Source: Clonostachys chloroleuca (lineage: Eukaryota > Ascomycota > Sordariomycetes > Hypocreales > Bionectriaceae). Taken from it: DNA of 64,000 nucleotides. The DNA lies in the NCBI GenBank assembly GCA_037952775.1, contig JBANAY010000003.1, positions 4,216,001 to 4,280,000 on the forward strand, written 5' to 3'. The position numbers and the translations under genes were made by a program. Numbering within the stretch: the first letter of the stretch is position 1; every line of letters begins with the position of its first letter. Shown piece after piece: positions 14,346 through 28,342 of this stretch. The notes under the pieces were generated by a model. It did no database searches. It saw nothing but the letters and a program-made list of their open reading frames with translations, and was not told where the DNA came from.

Positions 14346-15089
14346 ATTAATTGTATAGTTATCTTTTTTAGGCTAATTTAATAATTTAAAGTAAGCTTGG
14401 AAAAGGACTTGGATAAGTAAATAATTTTTATAGTAAAGTCGAAAGTAGGTATTAGTAAGATTACCTATAGGGCAAGATAAGGGAATACCTTGGGCCCTTG
14501 TAGATAATATTACTATCTATAGTCTTATTTAGGAGTTAATAATAATATAGATCCGGTCAGATTGAATATAATAAGTGACTATACTATAGGCTAATAATAG
14601 CTCTCTATTAATTATCTAATAATTATATAATCTGTATATACCTAGTTGTATATAAGACCTATAAAGTTGTATACTAAATAAACTGTATATACAAAGTTGC
14701 AGATACAGAGTTATATATCAGTATTATAGTAAAAACCTTCTTAGTATTATCCTTTGCCTTAAGTTACTATACTGGGTCTTGCCTTTTACTAATATAGTAT
14801 TAGCTAATAATAGTAAGACTTCCTAAAACAATTAGGCCTTATACTTGCTAGAAGACTTCTACTATTAAGAACTTAATTATTAAAGTAGGTTTACTCTCCT
14901 TGAGCTCCCTGGATAGCTTTCTCTTCTCTCCCTATTATAAAGTCTATAATAGTAAGGATAATAGATAGTTTATAGCTTAACCTACTAGTATTAAGAGTAT
15001 TCTTACTAGTAAAACAGCTGATTAATCTCTTATTAATAGTATAATATTAAGCTATATAAATATCCCTTTTACTCTAATAAAGCTATATA

Positions 15090-15930
15090 AGATACCTGGC
15101 TCTAGTTTGCTTAAATACTAAGGGTTATCAGGTAGGCTTACTTATTAAAAAGTTATTCCTCTATAGGAAAGAAGGTATAAATAAACTATATATAATATCT
15201 TATTTTATTCTTAAAGAAGTCAGCCTATTACTTAAGGTGCTTTAGAAGAAGCTTTAATAGGTATAGGTATTACTAGTAGTAGTTTAGGAAAGGTCGGTTT
15301 TAACTGTAAGGCGGCTGTAAACGAGGTTGCAGTAGCTATTAAGATATATATCTAGTATTATAGGTTGAGTCTTTCCCCTTTCCTTATCCTATTCAATTAC
15401 TATTTAGCTCCTTTTAGTTTCTGCTTAATTAGCTGCTCCTTTACCTAGTTAACTTGCCTCTTTTATTATATAGCTCTCTTCTGCCTTTTGTAGGTAGTAC
15501 TATAACTTTTATATATCTATTAGAACGCTCAGAGTATTATCTGAGGGGGTAAGAATTAAGTTCTAGGTTAACTCTAGAAAAGTAAAGTTAGGTTAGGATT
15601 AATATAGGCTTAGTATTAAGAATAAAGGGGGCAATAGATATTAGTAGTATTATATTACCTATATTAATATATTGTGACTCGGCTACTGGAGTTATTCCTC
15701 TAGCTACTGTAGATTTATATAGGTACTACCTGAATCTATAGGTCCTAGTTTTTATAGAGCCTAATAATCTATTTAAAGAAGTTCGGAGGGTATATAGTAA
15801 GTACTTATAATTAGTTTGTTATAATATAGCTAGAGGGTAAATACAAATAAAATATTAAGTATAGGGAACTTAAGGACTTTATAGTAAGTATAAATAAGGT
15901 ATAGTATGCTTTAGCAGGTACTATAGAAAG
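15090..15930 (-). repeat. Second, more RIPped partial copy of the 11.4-12.3 kb segment
   Basis: This stretch aligns by eye with 11,380-11,890 (N-terminal half of the coiled-coil/kinase-like pseudogene). Shared landmarks are the text around GTCGGTTTTAACTGTAAGGCG, the CTCCTTTAG..TTTCTGC series and TCTTCTGCCTTTTGTAG. Alignment continues into the upstream flank (11,990-12,330 against 15,600-15,930), so promoter-side DNA was duplicated as well. Differences are mostly C to T and G to A, with more damage than in the first copy. This is direct evidence of the duplication that RIP acts on. Confidence 0.65.
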
Positions 15931-16799
15931 AATAATTAGTCTGATAACTAGTCTGACTATCTATAGTAGACTAATTATATTTAATTTATATATCTTAATA
16001 AATGGGAAAAACTACTATATAATTAGTTAGGCTAAAATCCTTATTATTCTTATACTCTTTTAGAAACGGTACTTTACTAAATAATACTTTACTAAATAAT
16101 ACTTTGCAAGATAATATATTAGCTCTCCTACTATATATCCTTCAGTATATACTATATTTATAGTACCTTCTATTGCTACTAACAGAATAGAATAATTCTT
16201 TATCTCTTTTTTCCCCTTTATAATATTTATTACTTATCTATACTGCTCTAAGTTATAGACTGGCTGACCTTGCTAACCTAGACTTATAATATTATTACCC
16301 CCTGTATAAAATAAAAAAGGTAGTAGTATAGCCTGACTAGTCTATAGTACTCTCTAAGCTCTCTCTCTTATAATTATCTCCTTTAGGTCTTTAAGAATTA
16401 CTACTATAGATAGCTAGGATAAGTTGAGCTAGCTCTGCTGGTTATTAGTATACTAAATTTAATATTGTCTAAATATCTAGGCCTCCTTAAATTTAATGCT
16501 AGATTTTATCTGGTATATTTGCTAAGGTAAAATACTATTTAGGTTTCTGGACCTTAAAGTATGATCTAATTATACTTAAGCTTAGCGGTGTTAGGAGGGG
16601 GATAAGAAGAGCTATAGTGGATAAATACCTATATAAAGCTGGATATAATGACTATCTACTGGTCTATATACTAACTAATATTTCTTCCTCCTTATTTAAA
16701 TATAGAATCAGATACTATTATATCTCCTTATGTATATTAGGTGAATAAATTCGGGTGCTAGTTATATTCTCTTAATATAAAATAGCAAGGGATCTCTAT

Positions 16800-17030
16800 A
16801 TACTAGTTCTCCTCAGTCTTGTTCCTATTTCCAGTCTTATTACTGCTCCTATCCTTGCTCTCCTTAGCTTTAACCTCTTTATCCTTGCTTACGCTCTTGC
16901 GCTCGTATACCTCTGTATTACCCTTAATCTCGCCCTTATATACCTCTGTGTTATTTTTGCCCCTGCTCCCTTGGGCTTCTTTATTATCCTTGCCCTCACC
17001 CTGCTTAATAGCCCTATTCTAGATTATTGA
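16800..17030 (-). pseudogene. Hydrophilic low-complexity coding patch
   Basis: The patch is less AT-biased than its surroundings. The minus strand reads a Lys/Glu/Asn/Ser-rich frame (EVKAKESKDRSSNKTGNRNK) ending at a TAG near 16,808. The plus-strand frame is Leu/Ser-rich and looks like its antisense shadow. No family is recognised; it could be a disordered segment of a larger degraded gene. Confidence 0.3.
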
Positions 17031-18311
17031 GGAGTGCTAAGAGGGATCTTTTATGCCCTGGTTGGAAATTTATATATATATTAATATAATGATCCTTTCT
17101 CTTAGCGATAATAAGATCCTGTCCCTATCCCCTTACTACTACTTAATACCTTATATTATAGAGCAGTTATTATAGGATCTAAAAGAAAATCTGATTATAT
17201 TCCTTAATAGATATCTGTAACTCCTACTTGATCTTAAAAGGATTATACTAATAAAAGCCTTCTTACTAAACTGTAGGCAATAGGGAGCTGTCCCGATAGA
17301 ATAAGCTGCTTGCTTCCTGATATATTAGGCTTTCTTCTAATAAGTACCTGGGTTACTATACCTCTAATATCCGGTTTATTCTTATATTTTCTTTTTATTA
17401 ACTTATATAATTCTTTATAAGCTATATCTATACTAGCCCCCTTATCTTTATAGCTCCTCAGTGAATAATTAAGTGATTCTTTAGGAATAGGCTCTATACT
17501 ACTCCCCTTATGTTTACTAGAAGATATTATAGCCTGTAGCTGTTCTTTGTTGAGAAAAGATTAATCTAGATATTTATTAGACGGAGATATAGTAGATATT
17601 AGTAAAGAGTTAATTTCTAAAGTCTAGAAACAGGATATTAGTAAGAAATAGATTGAGCGGGAGCAAAAGACTATTGTTAAGATATCAGACTTTATTTATA
17701 CTGATACTCTTGGTTAGCCTAGGGAAAATAAAGTAAACTCTACCCGGGTAAGGAGTGTATAAGGAGCGAGATATAGGAATAAGAGCTAGAGGGGTATATA
17801 CCTATACCCCCTTTTATATTGCTAATCTCTATAACTATATTGCTATAGCTAGCTGCTCTGAGATATTTTTATTGCTTATAAGTATGCCTTGCTGCTTTGA
17901 GGATATTTAAGAGTATATAATAAGTAAGTATTTACCTATAAATATATTAAGATATATAGTAGTCCTTCTTTACTTGATTGCTAATACTGCCTGGTTGTAT
18001 GCTCTTATTAATAACTATTACCCTTAGGGGTACTAGCTCTGGCCTTACTATATTATCTTTACTTAATCCTTCTGTATAAGGTTTTAAAGTCTAGGTAATA
18101 AGATAATAGGTATATAGACTTACCTGTAAAGAGAAGAGTTCAATCTATATCGAATAATTATATTATTATATATATAGACTTCTACCCTGGGAGTGGAGGC
18201 TGCTTTGAGGACTTTTAAAAGGATATAAAGGGTGCTATTAGCCCGGATATAGAGGTATAGGATAAGCAGAATAATATAGAGGTATAGGAGAGCGAGAGGG
18301 AGGTAGAGATA

Positions 18312-18411
18312 NNNNNNNNNNNNNNNNNNNNNNNNNNNNNNNNNNNNNNNNNNNNNNNNNNNNNNNNNNNNNNNNNNNNNNNNNNNNNNNNNNNNNNNNN
18401 NNNNNNNNNNN
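18312..18411. other. 100-N assembly gap
   Basis: Exactly 100 N bases, a conventional placeholder for a gap of unknown size. Sequence resumes inside gypsy pol at a point matching 25,381 in element B, so the gap was probably caused by the repeat. The 5' LTR and gag of element A are missing here. Confidence 0.95.
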
Positions 18412-20567
18412 GAAATAGACTTTATTAATTAGATATAAATAATAAATTAATAAAAATATAATTATAATATTAAATTTAATTTATAATATAAATAAACTAG
18501 AAAGGAATAAAAATAAAAAGATAAAGAGGAATATTTTAAAAAGAAAGACTAAATTATATTCTAAAGAAATACTAGAAATATAATAAGCTATTTAAGAAAA
18601 CCCTAAAAACTGGATTACTATAATATAGCTAATAGGATTATAAAATCTCTATTATTAATAGAGGAGAACCTGCTTTCTATAAACTTTATAACCTTATAGA
18701 ACTTTAGTTATAAATACTCTATAAATATATTAATAATATATTAGTAAAAGGCTATATATAGTTATTAACTTTATTTATAGGATATTCTATAATATTTATA
18801 TTTAAAAAGAATAGTAAACTCTATTTAGTTATTAACTACTAATAGCTAAATAAGATTATATATAAAGATAGAATACTCTTACTACTAATTATAAAATTCA
18901 GAGATTAGTTATAGGGTAAATAATAATTTACTATATTAGATTTAAAGAGAGCTTATAACTTAATATAAATAAAAGAAGGAAATAAATAGAAAATAGTATT
19001 TAGAATAAAGTTTAGTTTATATAAGTACTTTATTATACTCTTTAGACTAATAAATATATCTATAATATTCTAATAAATAATTAACTAAGTACTATATAAA
19101 TATCTTAATATCTTTATAGTTATATATTTTAATAATATTTTAATATTTTCTAATAATCTAAATATATATAAGGAATATATATATAAGGTCTTAAAGAAAC
19201 TAGAAGATATAAATCTTCTAGTAGAATCTAAAAAAAGTTAGTTTTATATTAAGAAAGTTAACTTCTTAAGATATATTATTTAATCTAATAAGATATAAAT
19301 AGAGAAAAGTAAAATTACTATAGTTTCTAAATAGGAAGAACTAATTAATATTAAGAAAATATAAGCTTTTCTTAGATTTACTAATTACTACTAATAATTT
19401 ATTAAAAATTATAAAAAGATTATTATACTACTATATAATTTAATAAAGAAAGAAAAGGAATTTTAATAGAATTTAAAATATTAAAATATATTTAATAATA
19501 TTAAGAATTATATAACTAATAAACCTATACTATAGATATTTAATCTAAATAAGGAAATAGAATTTAAAACTAATACTTTAGATTTTATAATTAGTATATA
19601 AATTAGTTAAAGAAATAATAAAGAGAGACTATATCCTATAGTATTCTATTTAAAGAAACTATATAGTATATAACTTAACTATCCTATTTATAATAAAGAA
19701 TTTATAGCTATTATATATATATTTAAAGAATTTAAATACTACTATCTAGGAATATAATATAAGATTAAGATATATATAGATTATAAGAATATTTAGTATT
19801 TTACTATAATTTAATAACTTAATAGAAGATAAATATACTATACTAAATATTTATCTAAGTTTAACTATAAAATTATATACTAAAAAGGATTAGAAAACAG
19901 AAGAACTAATATTCTTAGCTGGAAATCTAAATATAAATAAATAATTCTGAAAACTAATAGATAACTATTTTTAATAAATAGTAAAGGATATTTAATATAA
20001 TAAATCTTAGGTATTATACTAAAAGAAATAGTATATACTAAAGTTTAAATAGATATTATACTAAATATAAAAATACTATAGTAAGATATAAAAATAATAT
20101 TTATTAAGGAAATTTATAAATACTTACTCTTAGGATATTAAGGAGTTAAGAAAATATTTAATAGGATAAAATAATATTATAATTACTCTAGTCTATAAAA
20201 AGATATATAAACTATAGTTTTAGAATATAATACTTATATATAAATTAAATTTATATAATATAAACCCTATAGAGAACTTAAACTAGTATAAATATTAGAA
20301 TAATTATAGTAATTAATATTCTTTAATTATATTATTAAGCTATTATTATTAATAGAATCTATAATAGAAGTATAGTATAATAGTATTTTAGTTATTATTA
20401 ATAAACTTATAAAATATAGATATTTTATTCTATATAAGGAAATAAGCTCTATAGAAGACTTTATATACTAATTTTTATAATATATAGTTAATTACTATAG
20501 ATTACCTAAAGAAATAATCTTAGATAGAGAAATAATATTTATCTCTAAGTTTTAGTAATTACTTATT

Positions 20568-21301
20568 ATTAAGATTTACCCTATAGACTATAGGGTAGAT
20601 CTAGATTATCCTATATTAGTTAATTAAATAATCTTAGATTAGTATAGAGTAAGAGGGAATAAAATAACTAACTTAGGGCTTTCTAAAGCTAGAAGCCCTC
20701 TAAAGCTACTAGTCTAACCTACTGTAACTACCTGTTAGAGTAATTATATTAGTAGTTATAACTACTATAATAGCTACTATAGTATCTATACTAGTAATCC
20801 TATATTATACTAAAGCAGCTAAATTAATAGACCTTATATCTACTATATAGGAACCTTAGTACTTAGTTTAGTAAACCTTATAACTATTATAGTAGTTATA
20901 TTAGTAGACTTTATATCTACTATAGTATCTATATTAGTAGTTTTATATCTCTCTATATAAGAACCTTATAGTAGTTATAAACCTGTATTACAGAAGGTAA
21001 TATATTATTTTTAGAACCCTTATAGTCTAGAAATATCTATAAGTATAGAGCTTCCTTCCTATTAAATAGAGATTCTATAAGTTACTAATATACTCTTTTA
21101 TCTACCCTATAGTCTATCTTTTTTAGCTACCCTATAGCTAATAGAGCTTTATTTTCTCTTATAGAGCCTATACCTTCTACTATACCCTTTTAAATAATCC
21201 TTCTCTAGTATTTTAGAGCCTACCCTATAGGCTTTATCTACTCTAGATCTAGCTTACCCTACAGCTAGTCTACCCTATACTAAAGACCTTAACCTTTTAA
21301 A
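20568..21301 (-). mobile_element. Small non-autonomous element X, copy X1
   Basis: This 734-bp insertion interrupts element A. It is absent from the matching place in element B (around 27,535). It is flanked by ACTTATT and ACTTATA, an approximate 7-bp target-site duplication. It is the reverse complement of X2 (37,658-38,424): both contain the segment around ACCCTATAGACTATAGGGTA and the segment around CTACAGCT[A/G]GTCTACCCTATAC. The ends (TTTGAAA and GTTGAGA in X2) form only a short imperfect inverted repeat. X1 is strongly RIPped. No coding capacity is seen. Confidence 0.75.
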
Positions 21302-21918
21302 ACTTATAATATAAATAAGTACTAAGTATAAGCTTTTAATAGCTTATTACCCCTAGAGTAATAGATAAATAGAATATTTAAACTAAATATTAGAATAGTA
21401 CTTATAAGTATATATTAATTATAAATAAGATAATTAGGTATAACTATTACTTATAGTATAGATTATATATAATAGTTTAGTATAAAAATCTATCTAGCTT
21501 ATATCTATATATATAAACTATAGTTATAAACTAGAATTCCAGAACTAATAAATACTTAATAGACTAAATATATCTATTATTATACTTATAAAAGAAATAT
21601 TATATTTATTATATATAGAAATAAAAACAGAATTAGAATTTATTTAAGAAAAAATAAAGAAATATTATAATAAAATAAAATTAAAAAGACTAATCTTAAA
21701 AAAAGAAGATAAAGTCTATTTACTCTATAAAAATATTATAATATTATAACTAAATAATAAATTAGAGTATAAAAAACTTAAACTATTTAAAATTAAAAAT
21801 AAAAAATTAGATATTAATTATAAACTTTTACTACTAGATATAATATATATCTACCTAGTTTTTTATATCTTATTATTTAAAAAAGTATTAGAAAATACTC
21901 TAGATTAAGATTATCTAA

Positions 21919-21923
21919 TTAAA
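21919..21923. repeat. Target-site duplication TTAAA, left of element B
   Basis: TTAAA here and at 29,350-29,354 flanks element B exactly. Removing B plus one copy restores the element A reading across the join, as judged against the uninterrupted homologous sequence in B near 28,145. Confidence 0.85.
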
Positions 21924-22286
21924 TATTACGAATTTGACCAACATACACCATCACGTATGGACCCTACTTTTTCTCACTAATCGCACCTGGATTATTCAGA
22001 TCTTATAATAATCCTTATAATCCTCGAATCCAGATTATTACTAAGTATTAATAATCCTCTAGTATATATATATATTTATTTTACTAGATAGAATACTCTT
22101 TTAGATAGTTATTAATAATATTATCTATATATCTATTATTACTAGCTCTGTAATACTTATATATTAATAGTAACTTATATTATACAGCCTAAGATAACCT
22201 AATTATACTACTCAGAATAATACTCTAATTAGTCTAACCCCGATCTACCCTAGACCCTATCTAGTATAAGTTAACTAACTGTTATA
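21924..22286 (+). repeat. 5' LTR of element B
   Basis: 363 bp, beginning TATTACGA (from TGTTACGA) and ending GTTATA (from GTTACA). The first ~37 bp are essentially un-RIPped (ACCAACATACACCATCACG), whereas the same bases in the 3' LTR are fully converted at CpA/TpG. Confidence 0.88.
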
Positions 22287-22339
22287 TATTAATAACTCTT
22301 ATTCAGCTGATTATTTTATCTTAATTACTGTATAATAAT

Positions 22340-25300
22340 AAAGAAGATATTATAGCTGCTGTAGTACCTTAAGCCTAGTAATAGTATACTCCTGCTACTA
22401 ATAATAACCTACCTGCTCTAACTATTAAGGATAATACTATAGATAAAGATAGTAATAATAGTAGTAAGGATAATAATAATTATACTAAAGAAATCCAGCT
22501 CTTGTAAGACTAAGTTAACCAGCTTAATGTATATCTTACAGATACCTGCTAGGAATTAGCTAATATAATAGCCCTTATAGTATAGTAAGCTGCTATAAAT
22601 ACTAATATCTATACTCAGGCTGTAACTACTGTTTAAGGATAGGAACTAGGATAACTGCTTAAGCTACTACTACCTGAGATATTTAATAGAATCTAAGATA
22701 AACTCTAAGGATTTATAACTTAACTCTAAGTATATTTTAATTATTTTCCTATTATACTTAATACTAGTAAGAGGAAGGTTATATATACCTACTTATAACT
22801 TAAAGAAGTTATACTTAACTAGTTTAAACCTATTATAAGGGAATACCTTAGCGGATAGGGAAGCTAATAAACTATTAATATTATAATAAGTTTTAATTAC
22901 TTTATAGAAGTTCTTAAATAAACTTTTAGTATTTAAGATAAGAAGTATAAGGTGGAATATAAAATTAATATACTTACTTAGAAAGGATTATATTTAACCT
23001 TTAGTACTTACTACCTTTAGCTACTAGCTAAGACTGAATAGGATAAGGAATATACTATATCTTACTACTTTAACTAACTTAAAAGAGAAGTTTAGGATAA
23101 ACTCTATAAGGAAAATAGGCTAGTAAGTATTTATAAGTATATAACTATAGCTATAAGAATTAATAACTAATAGTATTAATAGTAAACTTATAAATAGTAA
23201 ATAATCTATTTTACTAATACTGGGAAACTATAATAATAGTATACTGTAGTCTCTGGAATATATATAGAACCTATAGAGCTAGGAGCTATAGAGAAATATA
23301 AATACTATAACTATAATAAGGTTAGATATATTTTACTCTAATATCTAGAACCTAAGAAAGATAAGAAGAAAGATTAGAAATCTGCTAAGGATAATAAGAA
23401 ATAATTAAGAGTAATTAGGAAAACTAATACTAAGGTTTTAGGAATAATATATAAGATCGATTAGGAAGGAACCTCTATAAATATTATAATTCCTAAATTT
23501 CCCTTAAGGAGTATACTTATCTTTAGAGAAGTACTAGAATCTGAGAAGTATATAGAACTTAGTATAGCTAGGAAATAATAAGAAGAAATCTAATAGATCT
23601 TTTAAAAGCTTAAAGAAAAGCTTAAATAAGGGGAATAAATCCTAGGATTTAAACTACTTACTAAATATAAGTATATATTCTGTTATACTAATAGAGTTAT
23701 TCTATAAAATTCTATAGAAAAAGAATAATACTAGTAGATAAAGATAGAAATTAAAGCTGAATATAATAAACTCTATATATATTATTAAAAGAAGATATAG
23801 AAATAGTATCTAGATATATTAGAAGAACTAGTTATTTTTAGGAATAATACTATTAGTACCTTATAATACAGTAATAGTATATATAAAATACTAATCTATA
23901 TAGAAACTATATAGATATATAATTACTCTTTAGAATCCTGGATAACTTACTATAATAACTATTACCCGAAGTATTAGATAGAAAAGGTAAAGAATAATTT
24001 CTTTTTATACCCTAATAGAAGGATACCTAATAAGTATACTATAGAATAAATATAATAATTTATATACTAATAATATAGTATAAAATAATATACTACCTTT
24101 GAGGAAGATTTAGAAAAATACCCTGAAGAATATACCTATAGTAAACTACTAGCTGAATTATACCTAGAACTAAGGTATAAGGTTTATAAGAAAGCCAAGA
24201 TTGAACTATAGTATAAAAATAAGGACTTCAAAGATTAAGTAATAGCTAAATATAATAGTTAAATTAAATAATATTATAATTAGAAGTATAGAAACTATCT
24301 GGAAGCTAAAATAATAGTACTAGAACTAGCTAAGTATAGTAATAATAATATAAACCCTGCTAAATTATACCTTTAGTAGTACTAATAGTAAGAAGAAGAA
24401 ATAAGATAATACTATAAATAAGGTATATTATCTCTAATAGATAGTAAAGAAAGTAGTAATACAGAGGAATAAGAAATTACCTCTACTAATAAAAAGGAAT
24501 AAGATAAAGCCTACTCTAATAATAGAATACCTATAATTATTAATAAACTAAATAATTAGAAAAGGAAATATAAATAATTTATCCCTAGCTATATAGATAA
24601 GCTAAGAACCCTTATAGATATCCTGAAATAGGTATTTAAGAATAAAGAAAAGTAAGAATAGCTTAAATAATAAGTTAATTAGGTAAAAAATAATATAAAC
24701 TATCTATAATAGGGCTATAGTACAGTAGAATAATATTAAATTAGAAGATCCTAGGAGCTATTAAGGGAGGAAATTTAATTAATATTATTATAGATATTAA
24801 GATTGAGGGATACTAGCTTATAGTATAAATAGACTATAGAGTATTATATAATTATATTTTACTAGTAGTAATTAACTAACTCTACTTACTATAGAGAATA
24901 AAGAAAAAGTCCTATAATATTATAACTCCAGATAGAATATTATTTAAGTATAATAATAGAATTATTAACTCTGAGACTGATTACCTTATAATTAAAATCT
25001 AAGGGAAAGAATTTAATATTATATATAATCTAGTACTATTAAATTCCTATAATATTATATTAGGATTACTATAGCTATAAGATATAAACCTACTGATAGA
25101 CTAGTTTACTAGCTGTATAGAGTAGAGGGATACTCTTATAAATCTATATTAGGATTAATAAAAATTAAAATTTTATTAGATATTAGAAGAATATAATAAT
25201 TCCTTAATAACTAGAAGTACTACTATAAAAAACTAAAATAATAACTTATAATAATAAGTAGATATAGTAGTTATAGTTTTAATAGTACTATAACCTGGTA

Positions 25301-28300
25301 TACTAAAGAATCTATTCTACTAAGAATTATAATAAATAAAATAAATCTTAGGCTAGATATAAAAACTAGAATAACCTCTAGAAATAGACTTTATTAATTA
25401 GATATATATAATAAATTAATAAAAATATAATTATAATATTAAGTTTAATCTATAGTATAAGTAAGCTAGAAAAGAATAACTATAAAAAGATAAAGAAGAA
25501 TACCTTAAAAGAGGAAGACTAAATTATATCTTAAAGGAATACTGGAAATATAATAAGCTATTTAAGGAAACCTTAGAAACTGGATTATTATAATATAGCT
25601 AATAGGACTATAAAATCTCTATTATTAATAGAGGAGAACTAGCTTTCTATAAACTCTATAACCTTATAGAACTTCAGTTATAAATACTCTATAAATATAT
25701 TAATAATATATTAGTAAAAGGCTATATATAGTTATTAACTTTATCTATAGGATACCCTGTAATATTTATATCTAAAAAGAATAGTAAACTCTGTTTAGTT
25801 ATTAACTATTACTAACTAAATAAGATTATATATAAAGATAGGATACCCTTACTGCTAATTATAGAACTTAGAGACTAGTTATAGGGTAAATAGTAGTTTA
25901 CTATACTAGATCTGAAGGGAGCTTATAACTTAATATAAATAAAAGAAGGAGATAAATAGAAAATAGTATTTAGAATAAAGTTTAGCTTATATAAGTACCT
26001 TATTATACCCTTCGGACTAATAAATATACTTATAATATTCTAATAAATAATTAATTAAGTACTCTAGGAGTACTTTAATATCTTTATAGTTATATACCTT
26101 AATAATATTTTAATATTCTTAGATAATCTGGATATATATAAGGAATATATATATAAGGTCCTAAAGAAACTAGAAGATATAAATCTCCTAGTAGAACCTG
26201 AGAAAAGTTAGTTTTATATTAAGGAAGTTAACTTCCTAGGATATACTATTTAATCTAATAAAATATAAATAGAAAAAAGTAAAATTACTATAGTTTCTAA
26301 ATAGGAAGAACTAATAAATATTAAAGAAGTATAAGCCTTCCTTGGATTTACTAATTACTACTAATAATTTATTAAGGATTATAGGAAGATTACTATACTA
26401 CTATATAATCTAATAAAGAAAGAAAAAGAGTTTTAGTAGAATTTAAAATATTAAGATATATTTAATAATATTAAGAACTATATAACCTATAAACCTGTAC
26501 TATAGATATTTAATCTAAATAAGGAAGTAGAACTTAAAACTAATACTTTAGATTTTGTAATTAGTATATAAGTTAGCTAAAAGGATAATAAAGGGAGACT
26601 ATACCCTGTAGTATTCTACTTGAAAAAGCTATATAGTATAGAACTTAATTACCCTATCTATAATAAAGAATTTATAGCTATTATATATATATTCGAAGAG
26701 TTCGAATACTACTACCTGGGAATATAATATAAGGTTAAGGTATATATAGACTATAAGAATATTCAGTACTTTACTATAACTTAATAACTTAATAGATAAT
26801 AAATATACTATACTGAATACTTATCTAAGTTTAACTATAAAATTATATATTAAAAAGGATTAGAAAACAGATGAGCTAATACTCTTAGCTGGAAACCTGA
26901 GTATAAATAAATAATCCTGAAAACTAATAGATAACTGTTTTTAATAAATAATAAGGGATATTTAGTATAATAAACTTTAGGTACTATACTAAAAGAAATA
27001 GTATATACTAAAATCCAGATAGATACTATACTAGATATAAAGATACTATAGTAAAATATAAGAATAGTACTTATTAAAGAAATCTATAAGTACCTACTCT
27101 TAGGATATTAAGAAGTTAAGAAAATATTCAATAGGATAAGATAATATTATAATTACCCTGATCTATAAAAGGATATATAAACTATAGTTTTAGAATATAA
27201 TACTTATATATAAATTAAATCCGTAAGATATAAACTATATAGAGAACTTAAATTAGTTTTAGTATTAGAATAACTATAGTAATTAATATCCTTTAACTAT
27301 ATTATTAAGCTACTATTATTAATAGAACCTATAATAGGAGTATAGTATAATAGTATCTTAGTTATTATTAATAGACTTATAAAGTATAGATATTTTATTC
27401 TATATAAGGAAGTAAGTTCTACAGAAGATCTTATATACTAATTCCTATAATATATAGTTAGTTACTATAGATTACCTGAGGAGATAATCTTAGATAGAGG
27501 AATAACTTTTACTTTTAAATTTTAGTAATTACTTATAGTATAAATAAGTACTAAGTATAAGCTTTTAATAGCTTACTACCTTTAGAGTAATAGATAAATA
27601 GAATATTTAAACTAAATATTAGAATAATACTTATAGGTATATATTAATTATAAATAAGATAATTAGGTATAACTATTACCTATAGCTTAGATTATATATA
27701 ATAGTTCAGTATAAGAATCTATCTAGCTTATACCTATATATATAAACTATAGTTATAAATTGGAATTCCAGAACTAATAAATACTCAATAGACCAGATAT
27801 ACCTACTGCTATACTTATAAAAGAAATATTATACTTATTATATATAGAAATAAAAACAGAATTAGAATTTATCTAAGAAAAAATAAAAAAATACTATAAT
27901 AAAATAAGATTAAAGGGACTAATCTTAAAAGAGGGAGATAAAGTCTATCTACTTTATAAAAATATTATAATAATATAACTAAGTAATAAATTAGATTATA
28001 AAAAACTTAGACTATTTAAAATTAAGAATAAAAAATCAGATACTAACTATGAACTATTACTACTAGATATAATATATATCTACCCAGTTTTTTATATCTT
28101 ATTACTTAAAAAAGTACTAGAAAATACTTCAGATTAAGACTATTTAATTAAGGTCTATAAAGAAGAATATAAGCTAGAAAAAATACTAAAAAAAGAAGTT
28201 AGAAATAGATAAATACTCTACTTTATTAAATAGAAGGGATATACTAATAATAATAATACCTAGGAACCTGCTAGGTACCTGAAGAATTACTAAAAGCTTA
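22340..28300 (+). pseudogene. RIP-inactivated gag-pol of gypsy element B
   Basis: Gag-like region (22,440-23,500) with a zinc knuckle whose Cys residues became Tyr (YYNYNKVRYILLQY, expected CX2CX4HX4C, about 23,290-23,350). An aspartic-protease-like region follows (about 24,780-25,120) with the conserved downstream motif SYNIILGLL.L. Reverse transcriptase (25,600-26,250) shows FTILDLKGAY, PFGLIN and YLNNILIF, the last being the YxDD box with Asp to Asn. RNase H and an integrase region follow, then a chromodomain at the C terminus (IK.KGYTNNNNT.EP, about 28,230-28,275). Gln and Trp codons are widely replaced by TAA/TAG. Chromodomains direct integration towards methylated-histone heterochromatin in characterised chromoviruses. 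Confidence 0.85.
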
Positions 28301-28342
28301 TCTAATAGTATTACTAGGCCTAGAAATACCTATTCTAATAAA

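Noticed and set aside
16819..17022. 67-codon Leu-rich plus-strand ORF resembling a membrane protein
   Set aside because: The minus strand gives a hydrophilic low-complexity frame that better explains the composition; the Leu-rich reading is probably its shadow.
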